Shown: piece by piece, positions 7,332 through 19,300 of the stretch
Layout: every line of letters starts with the position of its first letter
How positions within the stretch are numbered: the first letter of the stretch is position 1
DNA from: Prevotellaceae bacterium UBA2744
GTDB lineage: Bacteria; Bacteroidota; Bacteroidia; Bacteroidales; Bacteroidaceae
DNA length: 64,000 nucleotides
Assembly (NCBI GenBank): GCA_002353575.1
Contig: DEJQ01000018.1
Location: 1-64,000, forward strand
Reading direction: 5' to 3'
Program-made: the position numbers and the translations under genes
The notes under the pieces: model-generated
Told to the model about the DNA's origin: nothing
Databases searched by the model: none
The model's input: the letters and a program-made list of their open reading frames with translations, nothing else

Positions 7332-10300
7332 ATGACAATGATACGATATAGACACATAGCAAGACTATTCACTGTACTGCTTCTGATGGTGGTAGGATAT
7401 GGAACGGCGTGGGGAGATTATAAATACTTTACCCAGGACTACGAATCGGCAACTGACGCCAGTTCATGGTCATCCGTCAACTATTCTGGTGGTTTGTCTC
7501 TTGCTACAGGAGTGGCTGATTATGGCAAATATATAAAGTTTGAGCAAAGTGGGGATGCTTTAAGCGGACCGCGAACAGCTTGCACTAACTTCTTTGATGA
7601 GACCAGTTTCTATAACGAATACCAATCCTATACCGTTAAGTTTGATGTGGCAATACAGACGGGCAGCCACGCTTCATCATCCACCGAGGTTATTGTTGCC
7701 AGTGATGGTTATTCGCTGGAAGGTAACAAGTTCTTCATCACAACCAACGGATTGAACACCAACTATCTGTTTGCTTTGCGAAGTATTGCCGGGGCAAATA
7801 CCACCACGTTTATTATTAACGAGGAGTCTGACGAGATTAACATTCCCGTAACGTCATGGGTTCATGTAGAACTCTCCGTGGATATGACCAACAGAAAGGT
7901 GTTTTATTGGCTGACAGGTTCCGTGACAGCGTCTGGCTCCTACGATGTGCCTTTGGGCACCAGTATGGAGGCAAAGGGCATTGTTGCAACGCTCGGAAGA
8001 GGAGCTAATAGCAAAGTGTGGATAGATAACATTAAATTGTATAGCATCCGTTATTATTTAAGTGCCGGCACTCCAACTACGACTGTTATCTATACATCGT
8101 TTGGTGCCAAAGGAGCAAAAGTGAAGCACCCTTATCCGCATTACATATTACAGAACAACAGCCTTTATCGTTTTGCTCCTAAGGTTGTTGATCCAAACTA
8201 TGAACACCCGTTTACACTTGCTGGAGATGCAGATCCTCTGGAAGTAGCATGGCTAAACCACGATAACTCGCCAGTTACCAATGTCGTCACCTACCGTGAG
8301 GCAGAGGACTTCATGACTCCTATTACGCGTAATGCCTATGTGGCCAACCGATGTTCAAACATGCAGGGTGGTTACAGTTCGGCCTATGTCGATGCGCTGA
8401 CATTACCCACTGGCATGTATAAACTTTCTGCTGCTTCGTATGCCAACAGCTCCACTATCTTCCGCTTCCGTGTTGGCGAGAGTGAGGTGTTTACCCATAC
8501 CGGCAACGGCGGATGGCATGAAACTACCAGTTCCGACCCCTTCCAAGTGTCAAGAGGACAGACGGTGCAGGTCATCGGCGGCAGTCGCAGTTATGCACTC
8601 GATTATGTGTATGCCCAGGCTATTTTCGCCTACCTAACTGCCAGCGGCAGCATGACAATTAATACTACGTTCACACCAACACTGACCAATAGTTTCGACA
8701 TGACAGGATACACGGTGCGCTATATATCTCTCAATAAGGGTATAGCCACGGTGGACGAGACAACTGGTATGATTAGTGCTCTGCACAACGGCAATACTAT
8801 TATTCGTGCCCTGTTGTTGACTGATGCTGAAGCCGTCAAAGACGCTAATGAGTGGACTGCGTCGGCTATGGCCGAGTATTCCGTCACCGTTACAGGCGAG
8901 GCACCTGCTGGCATGGGCTACAGTCCAGCCTATCCTACGGATACAGAAACCTTTGCTGTTACGTCGGCAGGCTATTTGCCTGAAACCTGTAGCGGTTCTA
9001 CCGTCTCTGTCAGTTTTGGTTCTCCCAGCGAGGTGCAGGTGGCTGAAACTATAGGTGGAAAAACGGGTATCAAGAGCATTGATGCAAATGGCCTTTCACA
9101 TGTCTTTATAGGCAACGCAGGCACTCCCTCTATGGGTTCCTATTTCACCTTCGTTCCCAAGCAAAGCGGAGTGTTAACCATTCATGGCTATCTGAATGCT
9201 GCAAATGCGCTTCGGCTAGTGGATGCCGAAGGAAGTGTCTTGGAGAGGATTCCGGCATCATCTGTTACTGTTAATGATTGGAAAGATTACACATTCTCTA
9301 CTCTTCTCAATAGTGGTGCTACTTATTATGTATTTCCGGAAACTAAATGGATGACGCCTCACGACGGAGAGACCTTTCCTACGCTGTGGATGAACAGTTT
9401 TATATTTAAACAGCGCAATGGTACAACAATCAACTTGGTTGATCAATCTCTGCTATTCTTCCCCAACAACAATGGCAATTTCAACCGCCTTGACAGAAGC
9501 ATTCCCGGATTTGACATCACCTTCAAGGGCGATGGTTGGAAATACCAGTCAGCCAAGACTTTTATTGTTAGATACGATGCTAACGGAACTGAGAATAACT
9601 ACATGAAGATTACCCCGCGGCTGGCAACTGGCAGTGCGAGTGATGTGGTCATCAATAGTGTGAAAGTCATATATGACAATACCACAGACTTCAATTCACC
9701 CATTGTCAGTATTAATGGGAAAGATGCTTATTCTCTTTCCACTTCAGAGATGTCGCACTCATGGACACCAAACAGTCATGACGTGACAATTACCCTGACC
9801 AGTGGTGCCGGTACAAAATTCTATATTAGGGCTGTTGAGTTGACATATACGTTAAATGGCGGGGCTGTTCTTAGCTCCGAAAAACAGACCGTTGACCTAA
9901 AGTTTGATAAAGACTACATCTATGGATATGATAGTGATGTCATCGAGAACAAGTTCTGGACTGAAATACCAAATGCTTATTATGGAGATGTCAGTTTTGT
10001 CGGTGACCCATCTGTACTTGGTTCGGGAAGTGGATTTGTCAATGGCAATACAAACGAAGTTAGTAAAATTAAAGGTAACGATGAGAAAACCTATTATAAG
10101 GATGTCACTGCTGAACCGGATGAGGAATATAAAGTCCGCATTGGTCAGGGAGTATGTTTATTGAAAGCTACTACACCAGAAACAGCCTACTTTAAGGCTG
10201 GCTATGCAGAAACGCGACTGTATAGCCGTGACTATGTGGAGACCAGCAACACGGAGTTGACGGCAGGGGGAACATACAAAGTGCCGGCGGGTGCAGGAAC

Positions 10301-13300
10301 CACGATACAGGTGACAGTTAATAACGAGGATGCCACTATCACAATGTCCAATACAGAAGATTTGTTGTCGAACGTAGTCAGGGATGGCGATGTCTTCAAG
10401 GAGAAGATATTCACGGCAACGGTCTCCGGAACGGGCGGGGCTACTCAGGATATAACCATCACAAACACCGGCAGCTCTGCCATTACCCTCAAGACCATCA
10501 GCGTGAGCCGCAGGTCGGGTGAGTTGGACTTCAGTTACAATGGTGCTGTAGGTGCCGGCAGTGATGTGCTGTTTACCAGCTGGAACTATACTCCAAATAC
10601 CTTCACTATATCAAGTGAAACAGAAACTGGCATTGCCAGTCTCTATGAGACCACAGGAACCTATACAATCACTCAGCCTGTCAACGGTGTGAGTATCAAT
10701 AGTTCGACAGGTGCTCTGACCGTGGGTCCGGAGGCTGACAACGGCATACTCAAGGTGACGCTGACGGTAAATCCTCTGGAAGCAAACAGGGCGCTCTATG
10801 CTCCGCTGACCAAGACAATCACGCTGAAGGTGGTGGATGGTATGTGGGACTTCCGCAACTATACCGCTGCCGACAACGCGTCGATGACGAGCAGCACGGG
10901 GTGGAGTAGCGGAGCGTATAACGTCAACAGCAACTTTGCCGACTTCACCGACGTGCTGCGCAATGCGTCGAACGACAATACACCCTTGCCCCTGACCCTG
11001 GCACTGCAAGTGAAGGGTAAGACCCGACTGTTGCACAGCAACCATGGATTCCTGCATCTGCAGGGACGCGGTGTGGGTGTCAACGAGTCGCCCTACGGCG
11101 GCGGTCAGCTGCGTATTCCTGCCAAGGCAGGTATGCTGGTGGAACTGAACTGCTATGCCAACGACGACGTCTCGGAGATGGAGATAGACAACGTCACCGA
11201 CCTGGAGGGCAACGACATCACGACGTTCTATGTCAGTGCTGGCGACACGGAGTCGCAGTACTTCCTGGCCAAGAGCGATGGATACATCGTTGTACGCAAC
11301 CCGTCGTTCAACCTCGACCTGCACATCCGTTATATCAAAGTGTCGGCAGACATGGCGTTTAAGTATGGCAACGAGACCTATATCGATGCAGGCGTGGGAA
11401 CTTGGAGCAATCCCGTGATGAACCAAGGTACTACAACGATTAGCTATGCTTTCACCAATGATAATAGTACACCAGTCTCGAGTATCAATTCCTCAACTGG
11501 TGAGGTGACTATTGGGTCGGGGCAGTATGGTAAGTTTACAGTTACGGCTACCGGTAGTGGCACAGGCGTGCTGGCAGGTAAGAGTGGTTCTTATATTGCT
11601 TACTCTATAGGTGTAACCAGAAATTCTACATCCAGTAGTGTTGCAATCAGTGGCACTCCAGCTGAATTTACATTAAAGAACTTGTTCGATATTGCTGTTG
11701 GCGGAACAGGCCTGACAGAAAGTGACTTAAAAGACAAAATAGTGTTCAATGTCATCACACCATCGCCTACGGTAACGCTTGATGAAGGCATACTTACTGT
11801 GGAGGGAGTGCAAGAGGTGTCACTCACGGCAACTCTGGGTGCTATTATGATACCATTTACCTGTGAGGTCACCGGTGGTACGCTGACTGGTGGACTCAAT
11901 CCTGTCATAGCCAACGACGCAGAGTCGTACACCATCACTATCGAAGGTGAGAGCGATCATAAGTTCAACCTCAAGGCGATGTACGACGGCATCATGGGAG
12001 ACATAAAAGACAGCAAGACTTCTTTGGTATTTAAGAATGTGGATAATCCGGAGAGTCCTGTTGTGCTTTCAGTGGATGCTACCGAAGTAAGTTGCTCCAA
12101 TCTTTGCATTGAGGGCTTCAGCACAATTAAGAAGGGAGGTGTCATTCCCATCTATGCCAGTACCACTTCCTACCCGATTGAAGGCACGCTGACGGTGGCT
12201 TATACCAAGCATACGTGGGACTTCACGAGCAACCTGATACCTAACCTCGCAAAATGGGAGACCAACAGTGATGCAGGCATCTATACTACTAAGACTAACA
12301 CTTGGGGTACCGGTGCCACCATTGACCAACCGACTGACGATGGAGCGCGTAGTGATGATTACCATTGGAAGTTCCGCCGCAAGATTCCCGGAAAGACCGA
12401 CGGTGCTATCGTATATTACTATAATCACTCAGTAGAGGGCCAGAATGCACTGGTGATTCCTGAGACGGAAGGACTGCATGTGTTTGCCTCACCCAGCAAT
12501 CAGCAGTTGGGTGTAGAGATGATGCAGGACGGTGGGGTGGCTACCGTGCCTTACGACTGCCGCAACCTGATGCTGCTGCGTGGTGGCAAGGTGACAATCC
12601 CGAAGTTGAAGAAGGGCCAGTGGGTTGAACTGCGATGGACGCGCCATAAGGAGGAGATGGGCGAACGCATTCTGATGACCAACCTCAGCGACGCTGCCGG
12701 AACACCCATCACCTCGACGTATAAGATTGGCAATACGTTCTATAACCTCCCGTGGTCTACCAGTACCTATATGTTCCAAGCCACGAACGACGGCGATGTA
12801 ACCTTCGAAGTGGCCGACAACATCTACGTCAGCATACAGGAGATTATCCTCCATGAACCTGGCTGGACATTCCAGTCAAACTTTGCAGATAAACTCAGAG
12901 GCTACGATGATATCAGTTACGATGAAACGATTACTAATGTTAATAATGCTCTCTACCAAAAGAAATATAAGGACTATACCGATGTTGAGAAGTCTTCGTG
13001 GACGGGAGCCACTGCCCCGAAGATAGACTGGCAGTACATCTGGGACGACCAGGGTAGCCACACCATCACATTCCTGTCGAAGGAGTATCAGAATGCACCT
13101 AATGCTCCGCAGACATGGAAGTTCGAGATGGACGAGATGCTGACGCGGTCGGGTGCAGTGATGACAACCTCCAGCACTGACGGTGGAGAGGCTAAGCTGA
13201 CCTACAACGGCGGATGGGGCAAGGTGAAGGTCACTATGACCAGCTATTCGCAGAATATGAAGTATGTCGCCAACCAGAAGTCGTGGACTATCACCTTCGG

Positions 13301-14924
13301 ACAGGCTCCCAAACAGACCTATCCCTATACGTGGGACTTCACGAAGTTCTTCACAGACACGCCGTCGGCCATGCTCAACGATAAGACATGGGCTGCCGTC
13401 GATTATGACCCCAAAAGCACACGCAATCCGCTGCATGTAGCTATCTACAACAACAACACTATTACAAACTACGGCAATGGTGGCTGGTCGAACACCTACG
13501 ATATGGCTGACTACCAGTCGTACTATGTAGAGGGTGCTCAACTGGTGTGCTACGGCCTGCGCGGTACCAACAACGGCATCATCCGCGAGACGGCAGGCTT
13601 GGGCTTTAAACTCGACACTGATGCTGATGGAGTGCCCGAGGAGAACATGCTGATGCTGAACATGACGAAGACCGTTCCGGAGGCTCGCGCAGCTGTAAAT
13701 AGGCAGACGTGGAACACCATCACCCCTGAAGGTCATGAGACTGAGAGCCACCTCACCATCGCCACCGGCGGCAAGGTCATCGTGCCTAAGCCGAACGATG
13801 ACGCGCACGACTATTATATCTATATCAGGAGTAGCCACAAGCCTACGTCTGCCACCAACGTAACTGACCGTAGTACAGATGCCGACGTGCCGACGGGGGT
13901 ATATAAGTATAGCTTCTCCGCCAATGAGAATGCGGAGTTTACGTTTACCAGTACGGATGTGGACGTCGATAGCAAGTTGCAGAGTTATGCCGTTCCTGCC
14001 ACACCAGTAGGTCGCAAATACACCGACATCTATGTCATTGCCGTGACGAAGGACTTCAAGACGCTGAAGAAACTCAGCGGTACGGGTTGGGCGACGGAGA
14101 GCCGCGACTATGCCGTGGATTACACACTCGACTCGCTGTTAACCACGCGCCCGCTACAAGCTTTTAGCGTCATTGCCCGAAGCACAAACCCGCTGTACAG
14201 CGAGGAAAAGACGAAGACCACCGTGCGACTGCAGGACCGCAACTACGTGGTGCCCGACCGTCAGGGACTTGTGCTGAAGCAGGTGACGGGTGCGCCGGGC
14301 GAAGACGGGTCCACCTACACCGTGCCCCTCTTCGTGCCTGCCGTGACAACGGCTGTGGAGCCGACATACGCTTACACCAACAACTTGATGCGACCCAACT
14401 TGACAGGAGAGGCTCCCGGAACAACCAATGCTCCTCAAACCTTCACGTCAGAGACGGAGACCATCAACGGCGTGGACTACACCCGCTTCATCCTGTCGGA
14501 GAAGTATCTGACGTGGAAGAAGGACGGAGAAACGGGTAATGTCACCGCAAATGAGAATTTTTCTCAGGGAGCGGTGCCGGGATTCTTCCGCCTGCACATC
14601 TATAGTAGCACCGAGGCAGGTGCTCTCTCGTCAGACGAAAGCACCCTCAACACCCTCGGTGAAAACAAGGCCTACCTCTTGCTGCGCACCGATCGTATCA
14701 ACCCTGCGATATGGACGTCTGGTGCACCTGTCCGTAGATTTGACTTCGTAGGCATTGAGAGCGTGAGTGATATTTATGACTGGAATGACGAGAGCAATGA
14801 CAAAATAGCGAATGATGAAGATGCCCCTATATTCAATCTTAACGGACAGCCTATGGGCAATGATAAGTCTGTGCTTGCTCCTGGCATATATATCCGAAAT
14901 GGCAAGAAGTTTGTTGTGAGGTGA
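7332..14924 (+). CDS. Giant modular exported surface protein (2530 residues)
   Basis: A Sec signal peptide (hydrophobic core ~11-25, cleavage after AWG) is followed by many beta-rich modules. Visible parts: an N-terminal jelly-roll-like region; a CBM6-like segment near residues 320-430 (YREAEDFM ... YVDALTLPTGMYKL ... ALDYVY); a Big2-like domain near 440-520 (ISLNKGIATVDETTGMISAL); and WDF-type beta-sandwiches starting near residues 1172, 1629 and 2000, one with IPKLKKGQWVEL near 1756. The last ~35 residues (IFNLNGQPMG ... LAPGIYIRNGKKFVVR) form the short Prevotella-type C-terminal tail thought to act in type IX-dependent export or surface attachment. No catalytic motif was recognised, so an adhesin or glycan-binding scaffold is the best guess. 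It lies inside the fimbrillin operon, 5 bp after DUF3791. Confidence 0.8.
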   Translation: MTMIRYRHIARLFTVLLLMVVGYGTAWGDYKYFTQDYESATDASSWSSVNYSGGLSLATGVADYGKYIKFEQSGDALSGPRTACTNFFDETSFYNEYQSYTVKFDVAIQTGSHASSSTEVIVASDGYSLEGNKFFITTNGLNTNYLFALRSIAGANTTTFIINEESDEINIPVTSWVHVELSVDMTNRKVFYWLTGSVTASGSYDVPLGTSMEAKGIVATLGRGANSKVWIDNIKLYSIRYYLSAGTPTTTVIYTSFGAKGAKVKHPYPHYILQNNSLYRFAPKVVDPNYEHPFTLAGDADPLEVAWLNHDNSPVTNVVTYREAEDFMTPITRNAYVANRCSNMQGGYSSAYVDALTLPTGMYKLSAASYANSSTIFRFRVGESEVFTHTGNGGWHETTSSDPFQVSRGQTVQVIGGSRSYALDYVYAQAIFAYLTASGSMTINTTFTPTLTNSFDMTGYTVRYISLNKGIATVDETTGMISALHNGNTIIRALLLTDAEAVKDANEWTASAMAEYSVTVTGEAPAGMGYSPAYPTDTETFAVTSAGYLPETCSGSTVSVSFGSPSEVQVAETIGGKTGIKSIDANGLSHVFIGNAGTPSMGSYFTFVPKQSGVLTIHGYLNAANALRLVDAEGSVLERIPASSVTVNDWKDYTFSTLLNSGATYYVFPETKWMTPHDGETFPTLWMNSFIFKQRNGTTINLVDQSLLFFPNNNGNFNRLDRSIPGFDITFKGDGWKYQSAKTFIVRYDANGTENNYMKITPRLATGSASDVVINSVKVIYDNTTDFNSPIVSINGKDAYSLSTSEMSHSWTPNSHDVTITLTSGAGTKFYIRAVELTYTLNGGAVLSSEKQTVDLKFDKDYIYGYDSDVIENKFWTEIPNAYYGDVSFVGDPSVLGSGSGFVNGNTNEVSKIKGNDEKTYYKDVTAEPDEEYKVRIGQGVCLLKATTPETAYFKAGYAETRLYSRDYVETSNTELTAGGTYKVPAGAGTTIQVTVNNEDATITMSNTEDLLSNVVRDGDVFKEKIFTATVSGTGGATQDITITNTGSSAITLKTISVSRRSGELDFSYNGAVGAGSDVLFTSWNYTPNTFTISSETETGIASLYETTGTYTITQPVNGVSINSSTGALTVGPEADNGILKVTLTVNPLEANRALYAPLTKTITLKVVDGMWDFRNYTAADNASMTSSTGWSSGAYNVNSNFADFTDVLRNASNDNTPLPLTLALQVKGKTRLLHSNHGFLHLQGRGVGVNESPYGGGQLRIPAKAGMLVELNCYANDDVSEMEIDNVTDLEGNDITTFYVSAGDTESQYFLAKSDGYIVVRNPSFNLDLHIRYIKVSADMAFKYGNETYIDAGVGTWSNPVMNQGTTTISYAFTNDNSTPVSSINSSTGEVTIGSGQYGKFTVTATGSGTGVLAGKSGSYIAYSIGVTRNSTSSSVAISGTPAEFTLKNLFDIAVGGTGLTESDLKDKIVFNVITPSPTVTLDEGILTVEGVQEVSLTATLGAIMIPFTCEVTGGTLTGGLNPVIANDAESYTITIEGESDHKFNLKAMYDGIMGDIKDSKTSLVFKNVDNPESPVVLSVDATEVSCSNLCIEGFSTIKKGGVIPIYASTTSYPIEGTLTVAYTKHTWDFTSNLIPNLAKWETNSDAGIYTTKTNTWGTGATIDQPTDDGARSDDYHWKFRRKIPGKTDGAIVYYYNHSVEGQNALVIPETEGLHVFASPSNQQLGVEMMQDGGVATVPYDCRNLMLLRGGKVTIPKLKKGQWVELRWTRHKEEMGERILMTNLSDAAGTPITSTYKIGNTFYNLPWSTSTYMFQATNDGDVTFEVADNIYVSIQEIILHEPGWTFQSNFADKLRGYDDISYDETITNVNNALYQKKYKDYTDVEKSSWTGATAPKIDWQYIWDDQGSHTITFLSKEYQNAPNAPQTWKFEMDEMLTRSGAVMTTSSTDGGEAKLTYNGGWGKVKVTMTSYSQNMKYVANQKSWTITFGQAPKQTYPYTWDFTKFFTDTPSAMLNDKTWAAVDYDPKSTRNPLHVAIYNNNTITNYGNGGWSNTYDMADYQSYYVEGAQLVCYGLRGTNNGIIRETAGLGFKLDTDADGVPEENMLMLNMTKTVPEARAAVNRQTWNTITPEGHETESHLTIATGGKVIVPKPNDDAHDYYIYIRSSHKPTSATNVTDRSTDADVPTGVYKYSFSANENAEFTFTSTDVDVDSKLQSYAVPATPVGRKYTDIYVIAVTKDFKTLKKLSGTGWATESRDYAVDYTLDSLLTTRPLQAFSVIARSTNPLYSEEKTKTTVRLQDRNYVVPDRQGLVLKQVTGAPGEDGSTYTVPLFVPAVTTAVEPTYAYTNNLMRPNLTGEAPGTTNAPQTFTSETETINGVDYTRFILSEKYLTWKKDGETGNVTANENFSQGAVPGFFRLHIYSSTEAGALSSDESTLNTLGENKAYLLLRTDRINPAIWTSGAPVRRFDFVGIESVSDIYDWNDESNDKIANDEDAPIFNLNGQPMGNDKSVLAPGIYIRNGKKFVVR

Positions 14925-15001
14925 GATGTAAGATGTATGATGTAAGATGTATGATGTAAGATGTAAGATGTATGATGTAAGATGTATGATGTATGATGTA
15001 T
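14925..15001 (+). repeat. 11-unit heptamer array (GATGTAW) between giant gene and fimbrillin
   Basis: Eleven perfect 7-bp units, GATGTAA or GATGTAT, start immediately after the TGA stop at 14922-14924 and end at 15001. The last units carry ATG codons (14993, 14996) in frame with the next gene, whose better start is ATG 15005. The consensus is the same family as the array at 5098-5223. Confidence 0.95.
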
Positions 15002-15004
15002 AAA

Positions 15005-16375
15005 ATGAGATGTAAATATATAATAATGTGTGCTGTATTGCTGGCTGCTTGTTCGGCTGGCGATGATGGTAGTGCGGCTCCTTTTATCGAGGATCCGGTT
15101 GCTGTCAGTTTCTCAACGGAAATGAACGGTGAAGACACACGTGCCACAACAGGACCTATCGACAATACTGATGCCCTTAAAGCCTTGCCTGAAGGTTTTG
15201 GTGTCATTGCATATCTGACGGATGATAAGACGTGGAGTGCGGCAAAGGCTGCGGCAACACCGGCAGATAACTACACATTAGCAACGTCTTCCTTCCCTCG
15301 TCCCGACTTCATGTACAACCAACCGGTGATGTGGAGCAATGAACTGAGTCTTTGGACCTATTCGCCGATGAAGTATTGGCCAAACTCTACAGACAATACT
15401 ACAAACCGATACGTTTCGTTCTTTGCCTATGCTCCGTTTGTGGAAGGCACTTATTTCGCCTCGACTGGAGTCACGGGTCAGACATGGGAACATGACCTGC
15501 GCCCGCACATCATCTATACTGTTGACGAAAGTGGAGCACCCACCGATTTATTATGGGCACATGCTGAAGACCAGACCCGCAACGGAAAGGGACTTATCTA
15601 TATGGAAGGATCGACCGAGAAATGGCAGGCTGTACCATTAGAGTTTAAACACGCTCTGTCGTGTATCGATGTCTATGTGCAGCGTGTCTATGACGAGCCG
15701 ACCTACTCGGGCAAGACACCTGCCGACGACGACAACGCCACCAAACTCTTTATGCACCAGCTGACACTGACGGCGACCAACACTGCCGAGAATGGCTTGT
15801 TCAAGAGCGGCCGCCTCAATCTGGAAGATGGCTCGTGGAGTGGCTATACCAACCAGAACGACGTTGAGGCATGGCAGGCCGGCGAGGTCACGCTGAGCTA
15901 TCCCGCCACAGCCTTCGTCGACCACCTGGCCGGCACGCAGTCGGGAGAGCCGGAGGAAATCCGCAATGCCGAACTGGAGAAATGGGGCGTCAGCGGTTCG
16001 GGTGTCGACGAGGACGAGGAACTGCTGTTCAAGGTCGGCAGCATCATGCTCATCCCGCAGAGCGCAGAGATCGACATCACTCCCACCATCAGCTATGCCA
16101 TGGTGACGCGTGGTGACCCCGGCGACCTGGTGTACAGTCCGTTGACGGATGCCGCTGGCAACCACTACAACCGTATCGTCAACACCGTGCAGGGCAACGA
16201 CATCCAGCTGAAGCTGGAAGCAGCCAAACGCTACAAACTGGTTATCCGCATCGGGGTGGAACATGTGGCATTTATTGTGGCAGGCATCGAAGACTGGGAC
16301 TTCCCAATGCGTCTAAGGCCGGACGCTACATCCAGTCCCGGTGAAAATATAAATCATACAGTTAACGAAGAATGA
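15005..16375 (+). CDS. Fimbrillin-family lipoprotein 4
   Basis: About 456 residues from ATG 15005: MRCKYIIMCAVLLAAC gives a compact lipoprotein signal with Cys16. Starts at 14993 or 14996, inside the heptamer array, would add four or three residues and cannot be excluded. Fimbrillin landmarks: GFGVIAYL, YSPMKYWP, VSFFAYAPFV, DLLWAHA, FKHALSCIDVYV and a C-terminal KRYKLVIRIGVEHVAFIV ... IEDW pattern. It ends in an ATGA overlap with the tip-like gene, so the two are probably co-translated and may interact in one fimbria (inference). Confidence 0.85.
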   Translation: MRCKYIIMCAVLLAACSAGDDGSAAPFIEDPVAVSFSTEMNGEDTRATTGPIDNTDALKALPEGFGVIAYLTDDKTWSAAKAAATPADNYTLATSSFPRPDFMYNQPVMWSNELSLWTYSPMKYWPNSTDNTTNRYVSFFAYAPFVEGTYFASTGVTGQTWEHDLRPHIIYTVDESGAPTDLLWAHAEDQTRNGKGLIYMEGSTEKWQAVPLEFKHALSCIDVYVQRVYDEPTYSGKTPADDDNATKLFMHQLTLTATNTAENGLFKSGRLNLEDGSWSGYTNQNDVEAWQAGEVTLSYPATAFVDHLAGTQSGEPEEIRNAELEKWGVSGSGVDEDEELLFKVGSIMLIPQSAEIDITPTISYAMVTRGDPGDLVYSPLTDAAGNHYNRIVNTVQGNDIQLKLEAAKRYKLVIRIGVEHVAFIVAGIEDWDFPMRLRPDATSSPGENINHTVNEE

Positions 16376-19300
16376 AGAATACTAAGTTATATTATATTCT
16401 GTTTGTCAGCACCATCTTACTTGTAGGCTGTACCGATATGCTATTCGAAAACCGTCTTTCGTCGGGGAATGGCGACGAGGTGGGCTTTAGCCTCTACGTA
16501 AGCGAACAGGCAGACCAGACGATAGGGGTTGGTGGCATTACACGTAGCAGTAATGCTGATAACGACTCTGTCTCAAAAGAAGCTGTGACAGCGCGACTGC
16601 TCGAAGGTGAAAATGCCTATGGTATGAGACTCCAGCGGATGACTCTGCCCTTAGTGGGAATACACCACGGTGCGGTGAGGTCAAGGTACTCGGAGGACGG
16701 AACTACCCGCGCCCACATAGACGGCATGGTGAGCTCAGCCGAGACCTTCCACGACTCATTGACGGTGTGGGGCTATACACGCACAGAAGGGACAAAGATT
16801 TTCGACCGTACCCTTGTGCAGCGGGTCAACAACTGGCGCACCTCGGGCCACTGGCCGTACGGCGAGTCGGGGCTGATGCGATTCTACGCTGTGGCACCGT
16901 CGCTGGAGAACATCAACATGGTGGCTGCCGATGCCGACTACAACACGCCGCCCGTGCTGACCTACACGCTGCCCGAGAAGGCGCAGGATATGTGCGACCT
17001 GCTCTATGGCGACTCCGACCCCATCGACATCGAGGCGTTTGGCTCCAAGGAGAGTCATATCAGTCATGACGACAAGTGGGTGGACCTGAAGTTTCAGCAC
17101 ATACTGACGGCAGTGCGATTCGCACAGGGCAAGATTCCCACCGGCATACGCATCACACGCATCTCCATCAACAGAGTCAGTCCCAGAGCAAAATTCTCTC
17201 CCTCTGTGACCGACCCCGTAACGGGTACATTGGGAGCATGGAGTGACTTGGGCGGCACGCAGGTCAACTACACGATGTATGCTGACTTCACAGGGACGGG
17301 CACGGAAAATACCTACCTCAACGACTCGGTGTTCTATATGATTCCTCAGACCGTTCCCGCCAATGTGGAGCTGGAGGTGGAGCTGGAGGCCGTGCCGAGG
17401 TATAAATACACAGGTGGCAGCCGTACTGAAGTTGATGAAAGCGTCGTTGCTCGGAAGCATACGCTGAAGTGTCCGCTGACGGGCGATGTATGGAAGAAAG
17501 GATATACCGTCACTTATAAATTGACCATCGGCGAGGTGCAGGACGGCTACTACTTCCTCGTTGATCCGATAGCCGCGAATGAGCACAGCAGTACTACCAC
17601 GGCGCACAACTTCACCGTGCACAGCTACAACAGCTACTGGGATTATGAGTCGTGGACTTCCGGCGGCACCGAGGGCGCAGAGGTGACGTCGCACGGTGTC
17701 AAGTGGAAGGTCGTGGGATACTATAGTGATGCCGCCTGCGCGACGGCCTTCAACGGCTCCGATGCTACTGTAGCTCCCACGTGGCTGACCTCCGGCCTGA
17801 CCTACAATACCGAATATACTGGTGGCAACAATGGTAATGCATCCTATAACCTCGAAGCACAGTTACCCGTCAAAGGCGGCAACCATGAGACAATACTGGT
17901 AACTAACTCAACAACAACCCCCGCATCCGACATGGATTTGTCGTGGTATTATTCAAAAAAAGACGATACCAATAACAAATATGCGACTCAGCAGACTGCC
18001 AATTGCTATATCGTCAACCGTACGGGCAGTTATAAATTCCCCATGGTGTATGGCAATAAGACGACGGGAACTACAGGGTCTCCTTCTCCTGAAGCTGATT
18101 ATTTTGTCGACCATACTGGCGAGGTAATCAAATACAGCCACATAGAGCATCAAATCAAAGCCAAGAACCCCGCTGACGGTATCTACGAGATTATCGTTGC
18201 CGGCAGTAAGCGCAAGCGTACGGAGTACACATGGAACTCCACCATCGGTTCCGACCCGATTTCGCTGCGTGCCGTATTAGTGTGGGAGGACTATAGTGGT
18301 CTGATTAATACTGACGATTCGTATCTTACCGTTGCGTCTAATTATATCAATTTCTCCGTTGTCCCAAACAGACCTGGAAATGCAGTCATTGCCCTACAGG
18401 GTAGAAAGGTGACGAAGTATGAGAAGAATACTGGAACAGCTGAATCACCAACATGGGTTCTGGATACAGATGCGGGTACCAGCGGTTATGATTATGGTGC
18501 ATGGGAAACGTTTTGGACATGGCATATCTGGATGACTGACGAGGTCTATGCCAATGAGGGTACGAACAACTCATACTCCGATGGAACCCATAACTTGAGT
18601 AACGATGCCACCTTTCTGAATTATAATGGAACGTATAATCCTACTGTTAGTAGCAATCATTTAGTGTCACTGAAGAACTATAGTGGCACAACGAACACCA
18701 TCCTCCCCGTCAACCTCGGATGGGTGCCACAGAACATGAACTTCGTGTACTACGGCAAGCGCGAGGTGTATGTAAAACTCGAACAGTTGTCATCAGGCAA
18801 TACTGCCGTGGCACATATTGTGCAGCATGCACGCCAGCCGCTGGTGCGCGGCGTGGGAACCTTCTATCAGTGGGGACGCCCCACGGCTCTGCCCGGCCAC
18901 AACTGGCCCGACGATGCCAACCCGAAGACCGTGCGCACCATCTATCGCAACACCACCGACTTCACCGACTTTACCGTGGAGAACATCACCCATCCCTACG
19001 ACGTCATCGCTCAGCCCACGAAACTCTTCCGCCGCTCCGACCAGATGGTGACGTGGCTGAGTACTGATGCCGGCTATGCCTACTGGGGCAATGGCAGCAC
19101 CAAAACTGTTTATGACCCCTGTCCGCCGGGCTTCCAGGTGCCGCACTACAGTGTCTTCTCCGGATTTTCCATGACCGGTGCAACGGCAGGTAAAACCAAA
19201 TCCGATGCCGAGAAGCTGAATATGTGGGACGATGCCGGTGAGAATTTCTATGGCGGCTACTTCTATGTCGACCCGCATGTGGGTACGGCTACAGACTACC

